Notes: generated by a model from the sequence alone, not told the origin. A DNA stretch of 64,000 nucleotides from Fulvia fulva (GCF_020509005.1 NC_063015.1:4898001-4962000); one strand, 5' to 3'. Numbered from the stretch's first letter, positions 1 through 10,758 are shown. Numbers and translations are program-made.

Positions 1-1815
1 TATAGTCTATATAGACCTAAGAGCCTAACCTCAAGGCTTAAGGAGAGACAAGTTAATAAACCGAGGGAAAGAAGCCGTGTTTATAGGCTACTTAGAAAAC
101 ACTACAAAACAATAGCTGTTCTAGGATCCCGATATAAGAGCTATAAAAGCGTATAGTCACGTCGACTAGTTTAAGAATAAGAAGGGGGGAGATATAGATC
201 TTAGTATCACCTTTACTAACTAGCCGAGTCGAGCGCTATAGCGCAATCCTGTTAGGAGGAAGCCCTTTAGGGAGAAATTTTCCGATAGGGGATTATTAGA
301 GACACCATTACAAAGGCTAGAAGAAAATATTAAGGCGGTTTTAATACTATCGAAGGCCGATAACGGTGGATCTATATAGAACCTACCCAAGTCATTAACA
401 CTATAGTAACCGCTATTTATATAACTTCCCCCTCCCCTAAAGGACATTAGGGAATACTAGAAGTTTAGAGATTAGGGTACTCTAATAAAAGAAAAAGAAG
501 ATGTCATTTGGTTCGACCTATGCGAACACCTAGCGCTACCTTAGGTTATAGGCAACAAGAGGTTAAGGGGGGACGGAGATAATAACTCTAAAGAGTATAA
601 GGCTAAATACTATAAGGCTCTTATCGCCTAGATGTTCTATCTAGACCCTATAATAAGCTAGGTAGAGGAGATTCTAAACGACGTAGAAGAATATACATTT
701 GCTACTGTTAGGTAGGCTATAGCCTATTAGTAGGAAGTGCTAATCCTAAAGTCCTATAAGGTAGCCGTAGGAGACCCCGAATAGGGACATATATAGAAAG
801 AGGCAATCGAGAACGAACTCATTACCTTAGTAAGCAACAACACCTAGGAAGTAGTTATACCGCTAAAGGGTACGAATCTAATTACTTCTAGGTAGGTCTT
901 TAATAAAAAAAAGAATAATTAGTAGAGCTATTAAGAAGTTTAAGGCAAGACTAGTTATAAGAGGGTTTTTATAGAAATATAGGGTTGACTTCGAAGAGAC
1001 CTTTATACCTACTGTTAGATATAATACTCTCCGAGTATTTATAGTAGTAGTGTGTAAGAGAGATCTCGAGATATACCTAGTAGATATGAATAATGCTTTT
1101 ACCTAAAGTAGCCTTCTTAAAGACATCTATATAATCCTACCCCTAGGAGTCTAGGAGTTAAAGCACCTCTAAACATAGTGTTCAAGGTCATACGAAGCCT
1201 TTATAGGCTTAAGCAAGTAGCTAGAGACTAGAACAAGCTCTATGTTACGAAGCTAGAGAAGATTAGATTTACCTAGTCCTAGGTAGATCTATACCTACTT
1301 ATCTATACGGATAGAGACCTTATAGTCCTTACCTATATAGATAATATACCTATTGTAGCTCCGAAGCTGTTAGATGTTTAGTGGTTTAAGGCTAAGCTTA
1401 GAAAAGTGTTTAAGATTAAAGATCTTAGTAAACCTACGAAGATCCTTAGAATAAGGATTATAAGAGATAGGTCCTAAGGCACTTTAAAGCTTGATCAAGG
1501 ACACTATGTCTACGCTAACTTAGCTAAGATAAACATAGCTAGAGAGAAGGCTACGCTAACCTACTTACCTATAGAGAGCTACGAGCATTTAGTACCTACG
1601 GCTTCTATAGATAAGAGGTGTAACAAACAGGATTACTAGAGCTATAATAGTACCTAGATATAGCTAATGACAATGACAAGGCTAGACTTAGCATTCCCCC
1701 TTAGAAGAATTAGCTTATATGTTACTAATCCCTCGTAGTAGTATATAAAGGCTTTAAAGAAGCTCTCCCGATACCTACGGTCGTACCTAGACCTAGGTCT
1801 TATATATAGAAAGGG
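1..1815 (+). pseudogene. RIP-degraded Ty1/copia pol, part 1 (integrase C-terminus to RNase H)
   Basis: Translation with interrupting TAG/TAA stops follows the copia polyprotein at 10759-15390 almost codon for codon. The end of the integrase region (RDKLINRGKEAVFIGY) lies near 45-100, an RT-entry block (QEVLIPKSYK type) near 735-770, and the RT core (FEETF.PTVR, then VDMNNAFT) near 985-1110. The stretch 165-680 aligns poorly with the intact element and probably is the variable hinge between integrase and RT. CpA and TpG are rare throughout, and nearly all stops can come from CAG, CAA or TGG. The 5' LTR, gag and protease lie left of the window. The frame runs into RNase H at ~1800, where a composite retroelement is inserted; it resumes at 4254. 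This is a different family from the young element at 10459-16073: the proteins are related but the LTRs differ. Confidence 0.9.
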
Positions 1816-2118
1816 GTCGACGACGAGAATCACCTGTACGTGGTGTCGGCTACGAACCTCTCGTCTAGCTACGAGAGAGCCAAGTATTCTCACGCTGGAG
1901 CGTCGTGGGCGCGACGGGCGCGCAGCGTAGGCGAAGCCGCGGCGAACAGAGGACTACTAGCAAAACGGGTATGAAAACCATCCGACGAGCGTGTACTCGT
2001 GTCGGGAGCGAGTCCCTCTTCTTTCTACGTGTAAGAAGGGCGCGGAACCGTGGCCTATACGCTCGACAGGACACCTCTGGTATGAGTGCAGAATTTTCAC
2101 CTCCGGAGACCGTAAACC

Positions 2119-2202
2119 GAGCGGGCTATACGACGAACATTGGACGAGCGGACTATAGAACAACAACTGAGCGGACTATACAACGGCGTCGAGCGGACTA
2201 CG
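2119..2202 (+). repeat. Four spaced GAGCGGACTATA motifs
   Basis: GAGCGGGCTATA at 2119, GAGCGGACTATA at 2146 and 2169, and GAGCGGACTACG at 2191, with spacings of 27, 23 and 22 bp. The set recurs in the second module copy (about 51257-51340) with RIP-type changes. The function is unknown; binding sites for a protein on DNA or RNA are one possibility. Confidence 0.75.
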
Positions 2203-2365
2203 AAACAATCTGGTGTTTGCTAGCGGGCAATGCGGTGGGTAGGTGGACACGCGACGAAGCCTGTAAGGGCCTGTTGAACACCCGGTATAGGAACGAGGGT
2301 TTTGCCTAAGGCACTGCCTGTCCCGCTATACAACGCACCTAGTCTGACATAGTAGATTGCGACGA

Positions 2366-2421
2366 GGAAAAGACGATAGCCTAAGCAAGGAAAAGACGGC
2401 TATTAGGACGGGGAAAAGACG
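2366..2421 (+). repeat. Three GGAAAAGACG motifs at 23-bp period
   Basis: GGAAAAGACG begins at 2366, 2389 and 2412, an exact 23-bp period, with only partly similar DNA between the units. The same three motifs are present in the second module copy near 51500-51556. The motifs are conserved better than the spacers. Confidence 0.75.
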
Positions 2422-2893
2422 TATAATGCAAGTGGATTAGTTCTGTGATCGGGGAGGATCGAGGGCAGGGTGATAAGGAACTTCATATTAGTTAGTAGGT
2501 GGAAACGCAAGGAGTACGCTGCCCGGCGTGGTGTGTGCCCCGAGCAAACCTACGAGGCATAGACGGCCGCTTTCTAGAGATAGGCTGCGGTAACGCGAAG
2601 GGCGTCAAAACCTAGGGCGTGGTATACACTAGTAGCGACGGCTGACACTGTCTGTACAGCCCGAGAGGACGGATGCGTATGTCGGTCAATAGAGAGCACT
2701 AAAGGGCTCAGGCCTATAGAGGTGGATATTGGCTTAAGGAGCAAACAGGGAGGGAGGGCGTAGAGGGAAGCTTTTGCTCCGGGCTAACCTCTCGAAACGA
2801 GGCTACACGGTGGTGCTAGATGAGTAGGAAAGCGCGGTTAAGACTTGTCACCTTATCTCGTAGCTAGCTTGCTAAATACGATTCCTTCCTTGC

Positions 2894-4253
2894 TACGAGG
2901 ACTAGGCTAGGAGGCACGGGGCTCGGTTTGCCCCAGAAAAGTACAATCTGATACACTTTACGCGCCGGCCACGGTTCCACAATATGCAAGCTTCTATCCA
3001 GATATAGGGGCACACGACTAACCCGGCAAATCAGCTTAGGATCCTCGGACTATAGGTGGACCCGGCGCTACGGTGGAGGAAGCACGTATAGGCAATATTA
3101 CGGAAAGCTGAACAGAATATAGCATCATGCCAGAGGCTCACTGCGTCTATATAGGGGGCGGACTTCCGGCAGTCACGACTTCTATATACGGCTATTGTAC
3201 GGCCAGTTCTTACCTATGGCAGCCAAGTGTGGTCCTTAGGCGAGAGGGCCTGCCCATCGAAGGGACTCGTCGCGCCGCTAGCGAAGATCCAAAACCAATG
3301 CCTAAGGAAGGTCACCGGGGTATATAAGTCGACACTAACGAGGATGCTTAAGCACGAGACCGCTATACCGCCGATCGACCTATACATCTAGGGACTACGG
3401 ACCTCCTACTTAGGCAAGTCGGCACAGTACCTAGTATAGAAGGTCATCGCCAGTGTAGTCGTAAGGGCCCGCGAATCAGTACTAGCGTATAGGGGCATTC
3501 GACCCGGAAACGAGCCGAACTACCGGGCAAGGGACGAACAGCTAGCAACACAATAGGAAGGTGAGAAATCGTTTATAGAGCAACTATGGAAAGAGAGGTG
3601 GAACAACCAGGTTATAGGGCATAGTAGACGCCCTTAGCCAGCGGGACAACCTAAGGAATGGTCAGCTACAAAATCCGCGGTCAAGCACCCCCCGAAGCTC
3701 ATCCACTACCGCCTTACGAGGGCACAGAGTAGCATAGCAACCCAACTGCGAAGCGAACACATCGGCCTCCAGGGGTACCTATCATAGAGGAAGGTTCTAG
3801 GATACACGAATACTAGCTGCCCCTGCGGCTATCGCTCCCAGAACGTACGGCACGCACTCCTCGTCTGTCCGAGGTGGTCGCTAGGAAGGGGGGAGTGGAT
3901 GGCAAAGGCGAGGAACCGGACGATTGGGGCACTTCTTAACAACGCTGAGGACCTACGGCGCATTACGAACTGGATACTAGAGAAGGGCTGGCTAGAACAG
4001 TACCGCCTAGTAGGAGCATTGCAGGAAGAGAGGACACGACGTAGCGCGACGAGACCGGCTGGGAGCGGGGGCTAACGGGGTAGTGACATGGACTACGTAC
4101 GTTCAGAGGGAAAGCTAAACTAGACAAGGAGTAGTCGGGGGCGGGAAGGGTTTTCACCTATTCGGGTTTCCCTTTGTACATAACAATAGATATATACCTG
4201 CATAGGCCGGATAGGGTCCTAGAACAGGGGAATGACAAATCTATCTATCTATC
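2894..4253 (+). pseudogene. Truncated LINE A ORF2 3' end and 3' UTR in composite 1
   Basis: Starts at tacgaggactaggc, which corresponds to 24562 in LINE A copy 1, just downstream of the RT FVDD catalytic box. It therefore holds only the thumb region, the C-terminal zinc-binding segment (pattern C.CGYRSQNVRHALLVCPRW near 3825-3875) and the 3' UTR with the (ATCT)n tail. In-frame stops are TAG/TAA. It cannot encode a functional reverse transcriptase. The 3' UTR is intact, which fits mobilisation by a LINE A enzyme that recognises this end. Confidence 0.88.
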
Positions 4254-4725
4254 TATATATAGAAAGGGAGGGGGCAATCTCTAGGGATACTTGGACTCTA
4301 ACTACGCTATAGACAAAGTGGATAGAGTCTCAATTCTAGGATACGTATAGTTTCTTTATAGATCACCTATGTCCTAGATAAGTAGGAAGCAGAAGTCTGT
4401 TATAATATTAATAATAAAAGCTGAGTTTATAGCTATAAACGTAGCCGTAAAGTAGTCACAATTTCTTGCTACTGTCCTTAGGGAAATGGGGTGCCTAGAA
4501 CTAGTGGGAAAGAGCTCTTTCTAGCCGAGTATAAGGGCAAGTAAGGGCACTATTAACGAGCTAAGGCTAGTCAAGCTTATAGGTAATAACTAAGCCGCTT
4601 TGACACTTGTTAAAGATGCCTATATATATAAAAGGTCAAAGTATATTGATGTTTTATATAACTATATTAGACATCTCTAGTAGTAGAAGAAGATTATAGT
4701 AGACTACTACTATATAAAGGATATA
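4254..4725 (+). pseudogene. RIP-degraded copia pol, part 2 (RNase H)
   Basis: Continues the copia frame of 1-1815 after the composite insertion. Residues around GYLDSNYAIDKVDRVSILGY (4290-4350) and KAEFIAINVAVKQSQFL (4417-4467) line up with the RNase H of the element at 10759-12648. Catalytic Asp codons are in places changed to Asn by RIP. It is cut at 4725 by LINE B copy 1, whose 12-15-bp target duplication (ataaaggatata) occupies 4714-4725 and 9653-9664. The frame resumes at 9650. Confidence 0.87.
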
Positions 4726-4808
4726 CAAGCTAGAATATATAGATTAAAGGAGGGGGCGACCTTCACAAAGGCCTAGACTATATACAAGGCTAAAAACGGC
4801 GTGACACG

Positions 4809-6068
4809 ATGATAGCGATCGCAGGAAACGACTAGGAGCAGGAGAGTAACGAGTGGAAGGAGGTCTGCAGGAAGGCAGAAACAATGGCAATGGCAGGAGA
4901 TGGCGAGCACCTAGAAAGAGCACTTAAGGGGATGATTTTGGAGCTCCTTGGAGGGCTAAAGGCACTAAGGAGCCAAACAGGACAGATCATTAACAGGACA
5001 GTAGCAGCAGCAGCAAAGAAGAGGACACAGGAAGGCCAGAAACTAAGCTAACCAACCTGGGCAGCAGTTGCATCCCAAAACCCTCCCCCCTAGAAAACAG
5101 CTATTAAGGTCTACATTTCCGACCAGCAAGAGCTAAAAGAGATTGAGGGCCTGTTAGGCAAGGAGATCATACAGAAGATTGGGATACAAGGCATCATTAG
5201 AGCTAGGAAAGAGAAGGGAGGTGTCCTTAAGCTGTTCACAGCACAGGAGCAAGACAGGAAGAGGCTAGAGACACAGAAGGAGTGGACAGTCAAACTAGGC
5301 AAGACGGCTAAGGTCTCACACTAACAAAATATGGTTATTGCCTATAGGATGACTACAAAGTTTGACATTGAAGGAGACCTTAAGAGGCTACAGGACTAGA
5401 ACCAGGCTGTATGCCCAGGGCTACAGATCACAAAAGCAGCATAGGTCAACAGAAAGACAAAGGACACAAAGAGAGAGTCTTCTCTAGTGCTCTCGATAGG
5501 CACTGTAGAACAGGCAAACACCGTGCTTGACAAGGGCATCTTCTAGGAATGCGAAAGAATGGACACAGAAATCTATAGAAGCACCCACAGACTACTGCAA
5601 TGTTTCAAGTGCTAACAGTATAGTCATATCTCTACTAGATGCCCAAGCCAAAAGGACACTTGTTCCCACTATGCTAGTAGCCACAAAGTACAGAATTGCA
5701 CAGCCCTAAAGAGTGAAGCCAGATGTGCATGCTGTGGAAAGAAACACCCTTCCTGGTCCCAAGACTGCACAGCTAGGATTGAGGCAAAGAGGAGGGCAAG
5801 AGAAGCCAGGATCAACACCCCTATCAGATTCCAGACAGGGACAATCACCCAAGAACCCCTAAGGACTGTCTACAACCCTCTGAAAAGAGGCAGAACAGAA
5901 GAGACCACACAGGCCCAAGGCCACCCTGCTATAGGTAGACCAAAATCAATTGTGGTTGCAGGAAGAGACCCGTCACAAAGCAGGCTCAACCTTACCACAA
6001 TCCTAAATAGCAGCTAGCAGCAGGAAGCACGAGAAGACTAGCAGGAGACCAGCATAGATGAGTCATGA
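4809..6068 (+). pseudogene. LINE B ORF1, gag-like nucleic-acid-binding protein with zinc knuckles
   Basis: One uninterrupted 420-codon frame from ATG 4809 (MIAIAGND) to TGA 6066-6068, broken only by TAG/TAA. The N-terminal third is Glu/Lys-rich and probably helical. The C-terminal third has a CCHC knuckle (CFKC.QYSHISTRC; CX2CX4HX4C, about 5600-5640), a degenerate second one, and a third Cys/His cluster (CACCGKKHPSWSQDC near 5735-5780). This order is typical of Tad1-type LINE ORF1 proteins, which coat the element RNA. The TGA terminator cannot arise by CpA to TpA change, so it is the original end. It overlaps the ORF2 start as ATGA. Confidence 0.88.
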
Positions 6069-9000
6069 TTGAGACACCTAATCTTACCACTATCTAGTAC
6101 AATGTCAACAAAAGCCAGCACAAGGTCCAGAGAAGCTTTCTCTAAGCACTGGACCCAAAGAAACACCTAGTCATTGCAGTCTAGGAACCTTAGATCAATA
6201 GCAAATCTAACAGACCATCTACTACTAACGACCTAAGGTATCACACACTCCTAGCCAAACAAGGCACCCCTAGAACATGCATGTACATCAGCAAAGAGAT
6301 GGCAACAGACAGCTGGGAACAAATCCAATAGGAAGGGGGAGACATCACCTTAGTCAGACTCAACACTAACCAAGGTAGCATCCACATCCATAGTGTATAC
6401 AATCCACCCCCCAGCTCCAGAAGTAGCACCTAGCTAGGCATACTACAACAGCTGCTAGACATCCTACAGAGTGACTCCCAACACATCGTGCTAGGAGACT
6501 TCAACTTGCACCATCCTACATAGGGATCAGACTTTGCACCTGCCTATCACTTCCTAGCTAACAGACTCCTCTCCACTACCCAAAGCAACAACATGCACCT
6601 AGTTACCCCAAAGGGCCTAACTACCTGGTCATAGAGAGCAAGCTCAAGCACCATTGACCTGTGCTTTGTATCACATGACCTGCAGCAGAAGGTCACCAGA
6701 TGCTGGGTTAACCAGGACTTGGAGTCCTCATCAGATCACCTCCCAATTCAGGTGGAGTTTGAAACACAGACACAGCAGGAAGGAGACCTAGAACCTCAGC
6801 TGGCCTGGAAGGCAGCCAACTGGGAACAGATCAGACAAGACCTGGAACAGAAGCTAGCTGGACTAGAGACTAGGAGACTGGAAACAGCCTTAGACATAGA
6901 CCAAGCAGTGGCAGAACTGGTTAGAACAATGCAGGAAACTGCGGCAGCCTACACTAGAGTAAAGAAACAGTCACTGTACTAGAAGCCATTCTGGACAAAG
7001 GAATGCTCAGAGAAGGTCAAGGCAGCCAGGCAGGCCAGGAGAGCCCTTACCTAGAGTCACTCCTAGGAAGCATAGGACAGATACAACCAGGCAACTAGAG
7101 ACAAGAAGGCCCAGATCAAGAGGGACAAGATGCTGGAGTGGAGGTCAACAGTTGGATCCATTACCCAGAATCCTGAGAAGATGTGGAAACTAGCAAAGTG
7201 GGCAAGACAACCCACACAGGACAGAAACATGCTGCCCTAGTTTCCAAACATTGAAGACCAGGAAGGAGTAATCTAACACACTCTCCCAGGAAAGGCACAG
7301 GCATTAGGAAAACATTTCTTTGGCACACAGGTAGAAGCTGACCTGCAGGATCTGGAGGGCAGTGTGTATCCAACATCACTAGAGCAATCCTGCATAGTAG
7401 GAGAGGGAGAGATCAAGAGCATCATTAAGACACTCTCAGGAAACAAGGCCCTAGGACTAGATAGGATTCCAAACTTGTTCATTAAGACATACAAGGACCA
7501 GATCTCCCCTGCACTGTCAAACATCTTTTCACAGTGTATGGCCTAAGGACACTGCCCTAAACACTTCAAGGAGTCACTGACTGTGGTCTTGAGAAAACTA
7601 TAGAAAGAGGACTACACAAAGCTAAAGGCATACAGACCTATTGCCTTGCTCAACACACTAGGCAAACTCCTAGAAAAGATCATAGCAGAAAGGCTGACAA
7701 ACCTAGCTGAAGAACATAGAATCCTTCCTAAAGAACAGATAGGAGGCAGGAAACAAAGATCAACACTAACAGCTGTAGAACTTATCATAGAGCAGATCAA
7801 GACCCTATAGCACTTTAGGAACAACAAAGCAGCCACACTCCTCTTACTAGACATATCAGGAGCCTTTGACAATATCTCACACTAGAGGCTAATCCACATC
7901 CTGAAACAGAAGGCTATCCCCAACTAGACAGTCCAGTTCATCCAGTCCTTCCTTAGAGGCAGAACCACAAGACTAAGACTAGGCAGATACAAATCTGACA
8001 GCATGCCTACAGAGACGGGAATCCTACAGGGATCAACAATGTCTCTAATCCTGTTTCTCCTCTTTATAGCAGACCTGCTAGCAAAGCTAAACTCTAGAAA
8101 CATATCAGCCTCAGGGTTTGTAGATGACACAAACATCCTAGCCTGGTTAGACAGCACAGAAGAGAACTGCAGAATCTTGCAGAAGAAACACAAGGAATGT
8201 GAGGAATAGGCCAGGAAACATGGAGCCAGATTTGCCCTAGAGAAGTATCAACTCATCCACTTCAGTAGAGCTAGAAACAGACACAATATGCAAGCCCCAA
8301 TCACTATTCAGGGACACACAACAGAACCCTTAAGTGAATTAAGGGTGCTAGGAATATGGATAGATCCAAAGCTCAGCTAGGGACCATAGGTCAAGAAAGC
8401 ACAGGCAAGAGCAGACAACAACAGGCAATCAATTGACAGGCTTACAGCCTCCATATAGGGAGCCACATTTGCGAAAGCAAAGGTTATGTACAAGGCCATT
8501 GTGAAGCCAGCCATGCTATATGGAGCCTAGATCTGGTTAGCCTAAGACAAGATCCTAAAGAGAATTGTAGATCCTATTAGCAGAGCCCAAGCCTCCTGTC
8601 TGAAAAAGGTGCTTGGAGCATACAAGTCAACTCCAACAAGGGTGGTCGAAATGGAGTCTGGCTCCCCACCAGCCAAGCTCTACCTTCAAGGGTTGAGATA
8701 CCAGTATACAGGAAAGACGTCTGCATACCCAGCCTAGCTAGTAATCCAGAAGGCAGTCAACAAAATCAGGAGCTAGTGCACAAGAAGGCATAGACAAGCA
8801 AGACCCAATCCAGCCCTACAGAAGCAGCAGGACCTGCAGAAGTTCAAAGAACTAACAGAACAGCTGCACCTAGCCTAGCAGGAACAGGACAGAAGGGCTC
8901 AAGGGAGAGGATCAGCAGCCAGCCAAGGGAAGAAGCAACAGTCTCTAGCTAAAAGGATGGCAGGACTCCTCTGGAAGACTAAATAGACAAGAACCCTATA

Positions 9001-9505
9001 GAGGCCAGGAACCCTAAAGGCACTCTAACAGTTTTGTAGCCACAACTACCTACTGTACTCAGACCTGACCAGGTCAGAAGCAAGCATAGCAATACAAATC
9101 CGCTCTGAACACATCGGAGTCAGGGCATACCTACATCAGAGAAAAGTCCTAGGTATCGAAGACAGGAGTTGCCTATACGGCTACCTGTCCCAGAATGTCG
9201 AACATAGACTTCTGGTTTGCAAAGAATGGAGTACAGGGAGAGGTGAATGGAGGGCAAGGGCAAGGAACAGAAACTTCTAAGCTATAATCAGCAATAAGGG
9301 AGACCTCTAGAGAATTACAAGGTGGATCATCCACCAAGGATTTTTGGAGCAGTTCTCTCTTACTAGGGAAACAGAGAGATGGATTGAGGAGAGAAAGAAG
9401 GAGGAGGAGGAGAGCAGGAAGAGGGGGACAACTCTAGGGTTGCAGACAAGGTAGTCAGAGGCTAACCACCATGACACTAGTGCACCCTAATGGAAGGAAA
9501 ACTGA
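6065..9505 (+). pseudogene. LINE B ORF2, endonuclease and reverse transcriptase
   Basis: A 1147-codon frame from ATG 6065 to TGA 9503-9505; positions 6719, 7364, 8003, 8675 and 9107 all fall in the same phase. Order: an apurinic-type endonuclease (YNVNKSQ start, HIVLGDFNLHHP near 6484-6520, SSDHLPIQVEF near 6722-6760); a reverse transcriptase (LGLDRIPNLFIK near 7450-7490, LDISGAFDNISH near 7849-7885, SGFVDDTNILAWLDS near 8110-8155 with the DD pair intact); then a C-terminal Cys/His segment (C.YGYLSQNVEHRLLVC near 9172-9215). The enzyme would nick the target and copy its own RNA there (target-primed reverse transcription). Stops are TAG/TAA only, at former Trp or Gln positions; the terminal TGA is original. 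Confidence 0.9.
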
Positions 9506-9649
9506 GAACTCATAGCAAGGAAGCTATTAGAGAAGGAGAGGAGGTTTTTACCTAGGAATAGGTTTCCTACCTTATGCAGTAACATATATAGACATAAACC
9601 CGCATAGGCCGGAGGGCACCACAACGGGTAAATGAATCATCTATCTATC

Positions 9650-9774
9650 TACATAAAGGATATAGCTACTAATAGGTTAATAAAGCCCCTTAATAGCTAG
9701 TAGTTCCAAAGCTTTATAAGGTAGCTCTAGCTTACGTAAAGGGATTGTAGGAGACCATATGGCCTAAGTAGGAG
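9650..9774 (+). pseudogene. RIP-degraded copia pol, part 3 (C-terminal end) and polypurine tract
   Basis: After LINE B the copia frame resumes and ends with FQSFIR.L.L (9708-9738), equivalent to the last residues FQRFVSQLNLS of the intact element. The purine-rich gtaggag immediately before TGTTAAG at 9775 is the expected polypurine tract, which primes plus-strand DNA synthesis. Confidence 0.82.
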
Positions 9775-10008
9775 TGTTAAGAACATATAGGCCGTAGGTC
9801 AAGTATATAGGTATAGGTGTGTTATATAACTAGATCACGTAACTAGGGTTTACTAGCCTATAGGCTAGTAAACATCTAGACACCTAGTATCTACCTATAC
9901 TAATACTAGCGATACTATATATAAATATACGCTATCCTATTAGGTCCTTCTTCGTCTTTCGTATAATCTGCTGTCTTCTACTACTACGTAACTCGTACCT
10001 ATTTAATA
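9775..10008 (+). repeat. 3' LTR of the RIP-degraded copia element
   Basis: Begins TGTTAAGAACATATAGGCC directly after the polypurine tract. Downstream, gypsy homology starts at about 10009, fixing the right end near 10003-10008 (terminal CA probably mutated to TA). The start TGTTAAGA is shared with the LTR of the young copia, but the rest differs, so these are separate families. The 5' LTR is outside the window. Confidence 0.72.
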
Positions 10009-10458
10009 ATATATAATCGCCGGTCTATAACGATACGTATACTTAAACTAAAGTCCGATCTCTAGTAGAGGATTGCTAACGTATAGCTATAATAATAGAA
10101 GATCGCCGTATTAGATTACGAAATTATCGCGGATCAACTATACGTCGATAAAGCCTTATATATCCTAGCCTTTTAGAACCTCCGTACCCGGATAGTACGT
10201 AAATACTATAATAGTAGAGTAGCTAGCTACTAAGGTATAGTAAGGACTTTTAATCTACTATAGAGGCAAAACCTCTTCTAGCCTAGTATAGTAAGTAACG
10301 TCGTAAGATACGTACGATACTACCTTAATATAGGCGCTCGACTCTATTAAGACTAATAAAGTAAGGCACCCATCCCTATACTATACGCCCGGTTATAAAT
10401 AGAAGTATATCGCCGTAGACTTTATTGTCGACCTACCCGCTAGTAAAGATCCCGATAC
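10009..10458 (+). pseudogene. RIP-degraded gypsy-1A pol, part 1 (end of RNase H, integrase zinc region, start of integrase core)
   Basis: From about 10020 the sequence matches the reverse complement of 61190 downward (gypsy-1C). The integrase zinc-binding block (RIPed V.S.DT..T) precedes an integrase core start (YIAVDFIVDLPASKDPDT, about 10405-10458), in which Asp of the first DDE position is visible. The frame stops at 10458, where the young copia is inserted, and continues without loss at 16079 after the duplicated GATAC. Confidence 0.85.
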
Positions 10459-10693
10459 TGATGAACAGGTACGGGTAGATGGCAGCGGAGTGGAGTAAGA
10501 GATCAATCTTCAACTGACTAATAGCACGAGCATGCAGCAATATATCAGGAACCAATATGTTGATTGTGTTAGATGTCTATCTAAGCTAAAGGGGAGAGAA
10601 GGTATCTCCCTACAAGCTGAGTCATTGTGGATGCCTCAGGCTGCCAGATCACTTCCTGATTGTTGACTCCCTTTGAGATGCTACATCTTAACA
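10459..10693 (-). repeat. 3' LTR of the young copia
   Basis: 235 bp; in element sense it starts TGTTAAGATGTAGC and ends CTGTTCATCA. Identical by eye to the LTR at 15839-16073 except one base. Provides transcript termination. The flanking GATAC at 10454-10458 is the target duplication. Confidence 0.95.
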
Positions 10694-10705
10694 CTCCCAC
10701 TCATC
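10694..10705 (-). promoter_or_regulatory. Polypurine tract of the young copia
   Basis: In element sense GATGAGTGGGAG lies directly before the TGTTAAG of the 3' LTR. The degraded copia has the related gtaggag at the same place. Expected primer site for plus-strand DNA synthesis. Confidence 0.8.
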
Positions 10706-10758
10706 TCGTATGGGAGGTTACAGTCTGCTCACTTCCTGTCAATAGTACTTGGACCTTT

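Larger units (their letters stand above)
1816..2893 (+). other. WEIRD-like 5' module, copy 1 (~1.08 kb, unknown origin)
   Basis: Non-LINE module beginning gtcgacgacgagaatcacc and ending ccttccttgc. It is present again at 50950-52028 with the same two ends; the differences I see are mainly C/G here versus T/A there in CpA/TpG context. I find no domain. The longest open frame (1905-2309, GTG start, Arg-rich) is not preserved in the other copy, so it looks non-coding. Visible structure includes a 7-bp inverted repeat CTCTCGT/ACGAGAG around a 6-nt loop at 1858-1877, four GAGCGGACTATA-type motifs (2119-2202) and three GGAAAAGACG motifs at exact 23-bp spacing (2366-2421). The constant length and ends suggest a discrete RNA captured whole. 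From memory its size and position resemble the WEIRD region of Magnaporthe MINE; I cannot compare sequences here. Confidence 0.8.
1816..4253 (+). mobile_element. Composite retroelement copy 1: unknown 5' module fused to LINE A 3' end
   Basis: A single insertion unit bounded by a 15-bp direct repeat, tatatatagaaaggg, at 1801-1815 and 4254-4268. Removing the insert with one repeat rejoins the copia RNase H frame exactly (GL..SK before, G...GYCDSDY-like after), so the boundaries are well supported. The left 1078 bp (1816-2893) matches 50950-52028. The right 1360 bp (2894-4253) matches the 3' end of LINE A at 24559-25915, including its (ATCT)n tail. Because one target-site duplication surrounds both parts, they arrived together. 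The layout is what template switching from a LINE RNA to a second RNA would leave. The copy keeps more CpA/TpG than its host copia, so it is younger than that element's main RIP damage. It encodes no complete protein and must have been mobilised in trans. Confidence 0.9.
4726..9649 (+). mobile_element. LINE B copy 1 (Tad1-like non-LTR retrotransposon, full length)
   Basis: A 4.9-kb LINE with ORF1, ORF2 and a 3' UTR ending in (ATCT)n. It is flanked by the direct repeat ataaaggatata (up to 15 bp if one C/T difference is allowed) and interrupts the copia RNase H. It starts about 75 bp further upstream than the second copy (31158-36005), which begins at the equivalent of 4801. RIP is moderate: CpA/TpG are still common, yet both ORFs carry many TAG and a few TAA codons. 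Nearly all of these are shared with the second copy, so the template was already damaged before the copies dispersed. No frameshift is seen in either ORF. Being nested in RIP-ruined copia, it inserted after that element's decay began. Confidence 0.93.

Noticed and set aside
1905..2309. 134-codon open frame in the first composite module as a gene
   Set aside because: It begins with GTG, is Arg-rich, and the corresponding frame is not kept in the second module copy. RIPed CpG-rich DNA often leaves such frames.
4235..4256. (ATCT)n tracts as independent microsatellites
   Set aside because: They occur at the 3' ends of LINE A, B and C, directly before target duplications, and are LINE tails.
4809..9505. 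Alternative genetic code with TAG as sense
   Set aside because: TAA stops occur as well, the young copia uses TAG/TAA rarely within its clean frames, and every internal stop can come from CAG, CAA or TGG by CpA to TpA change.
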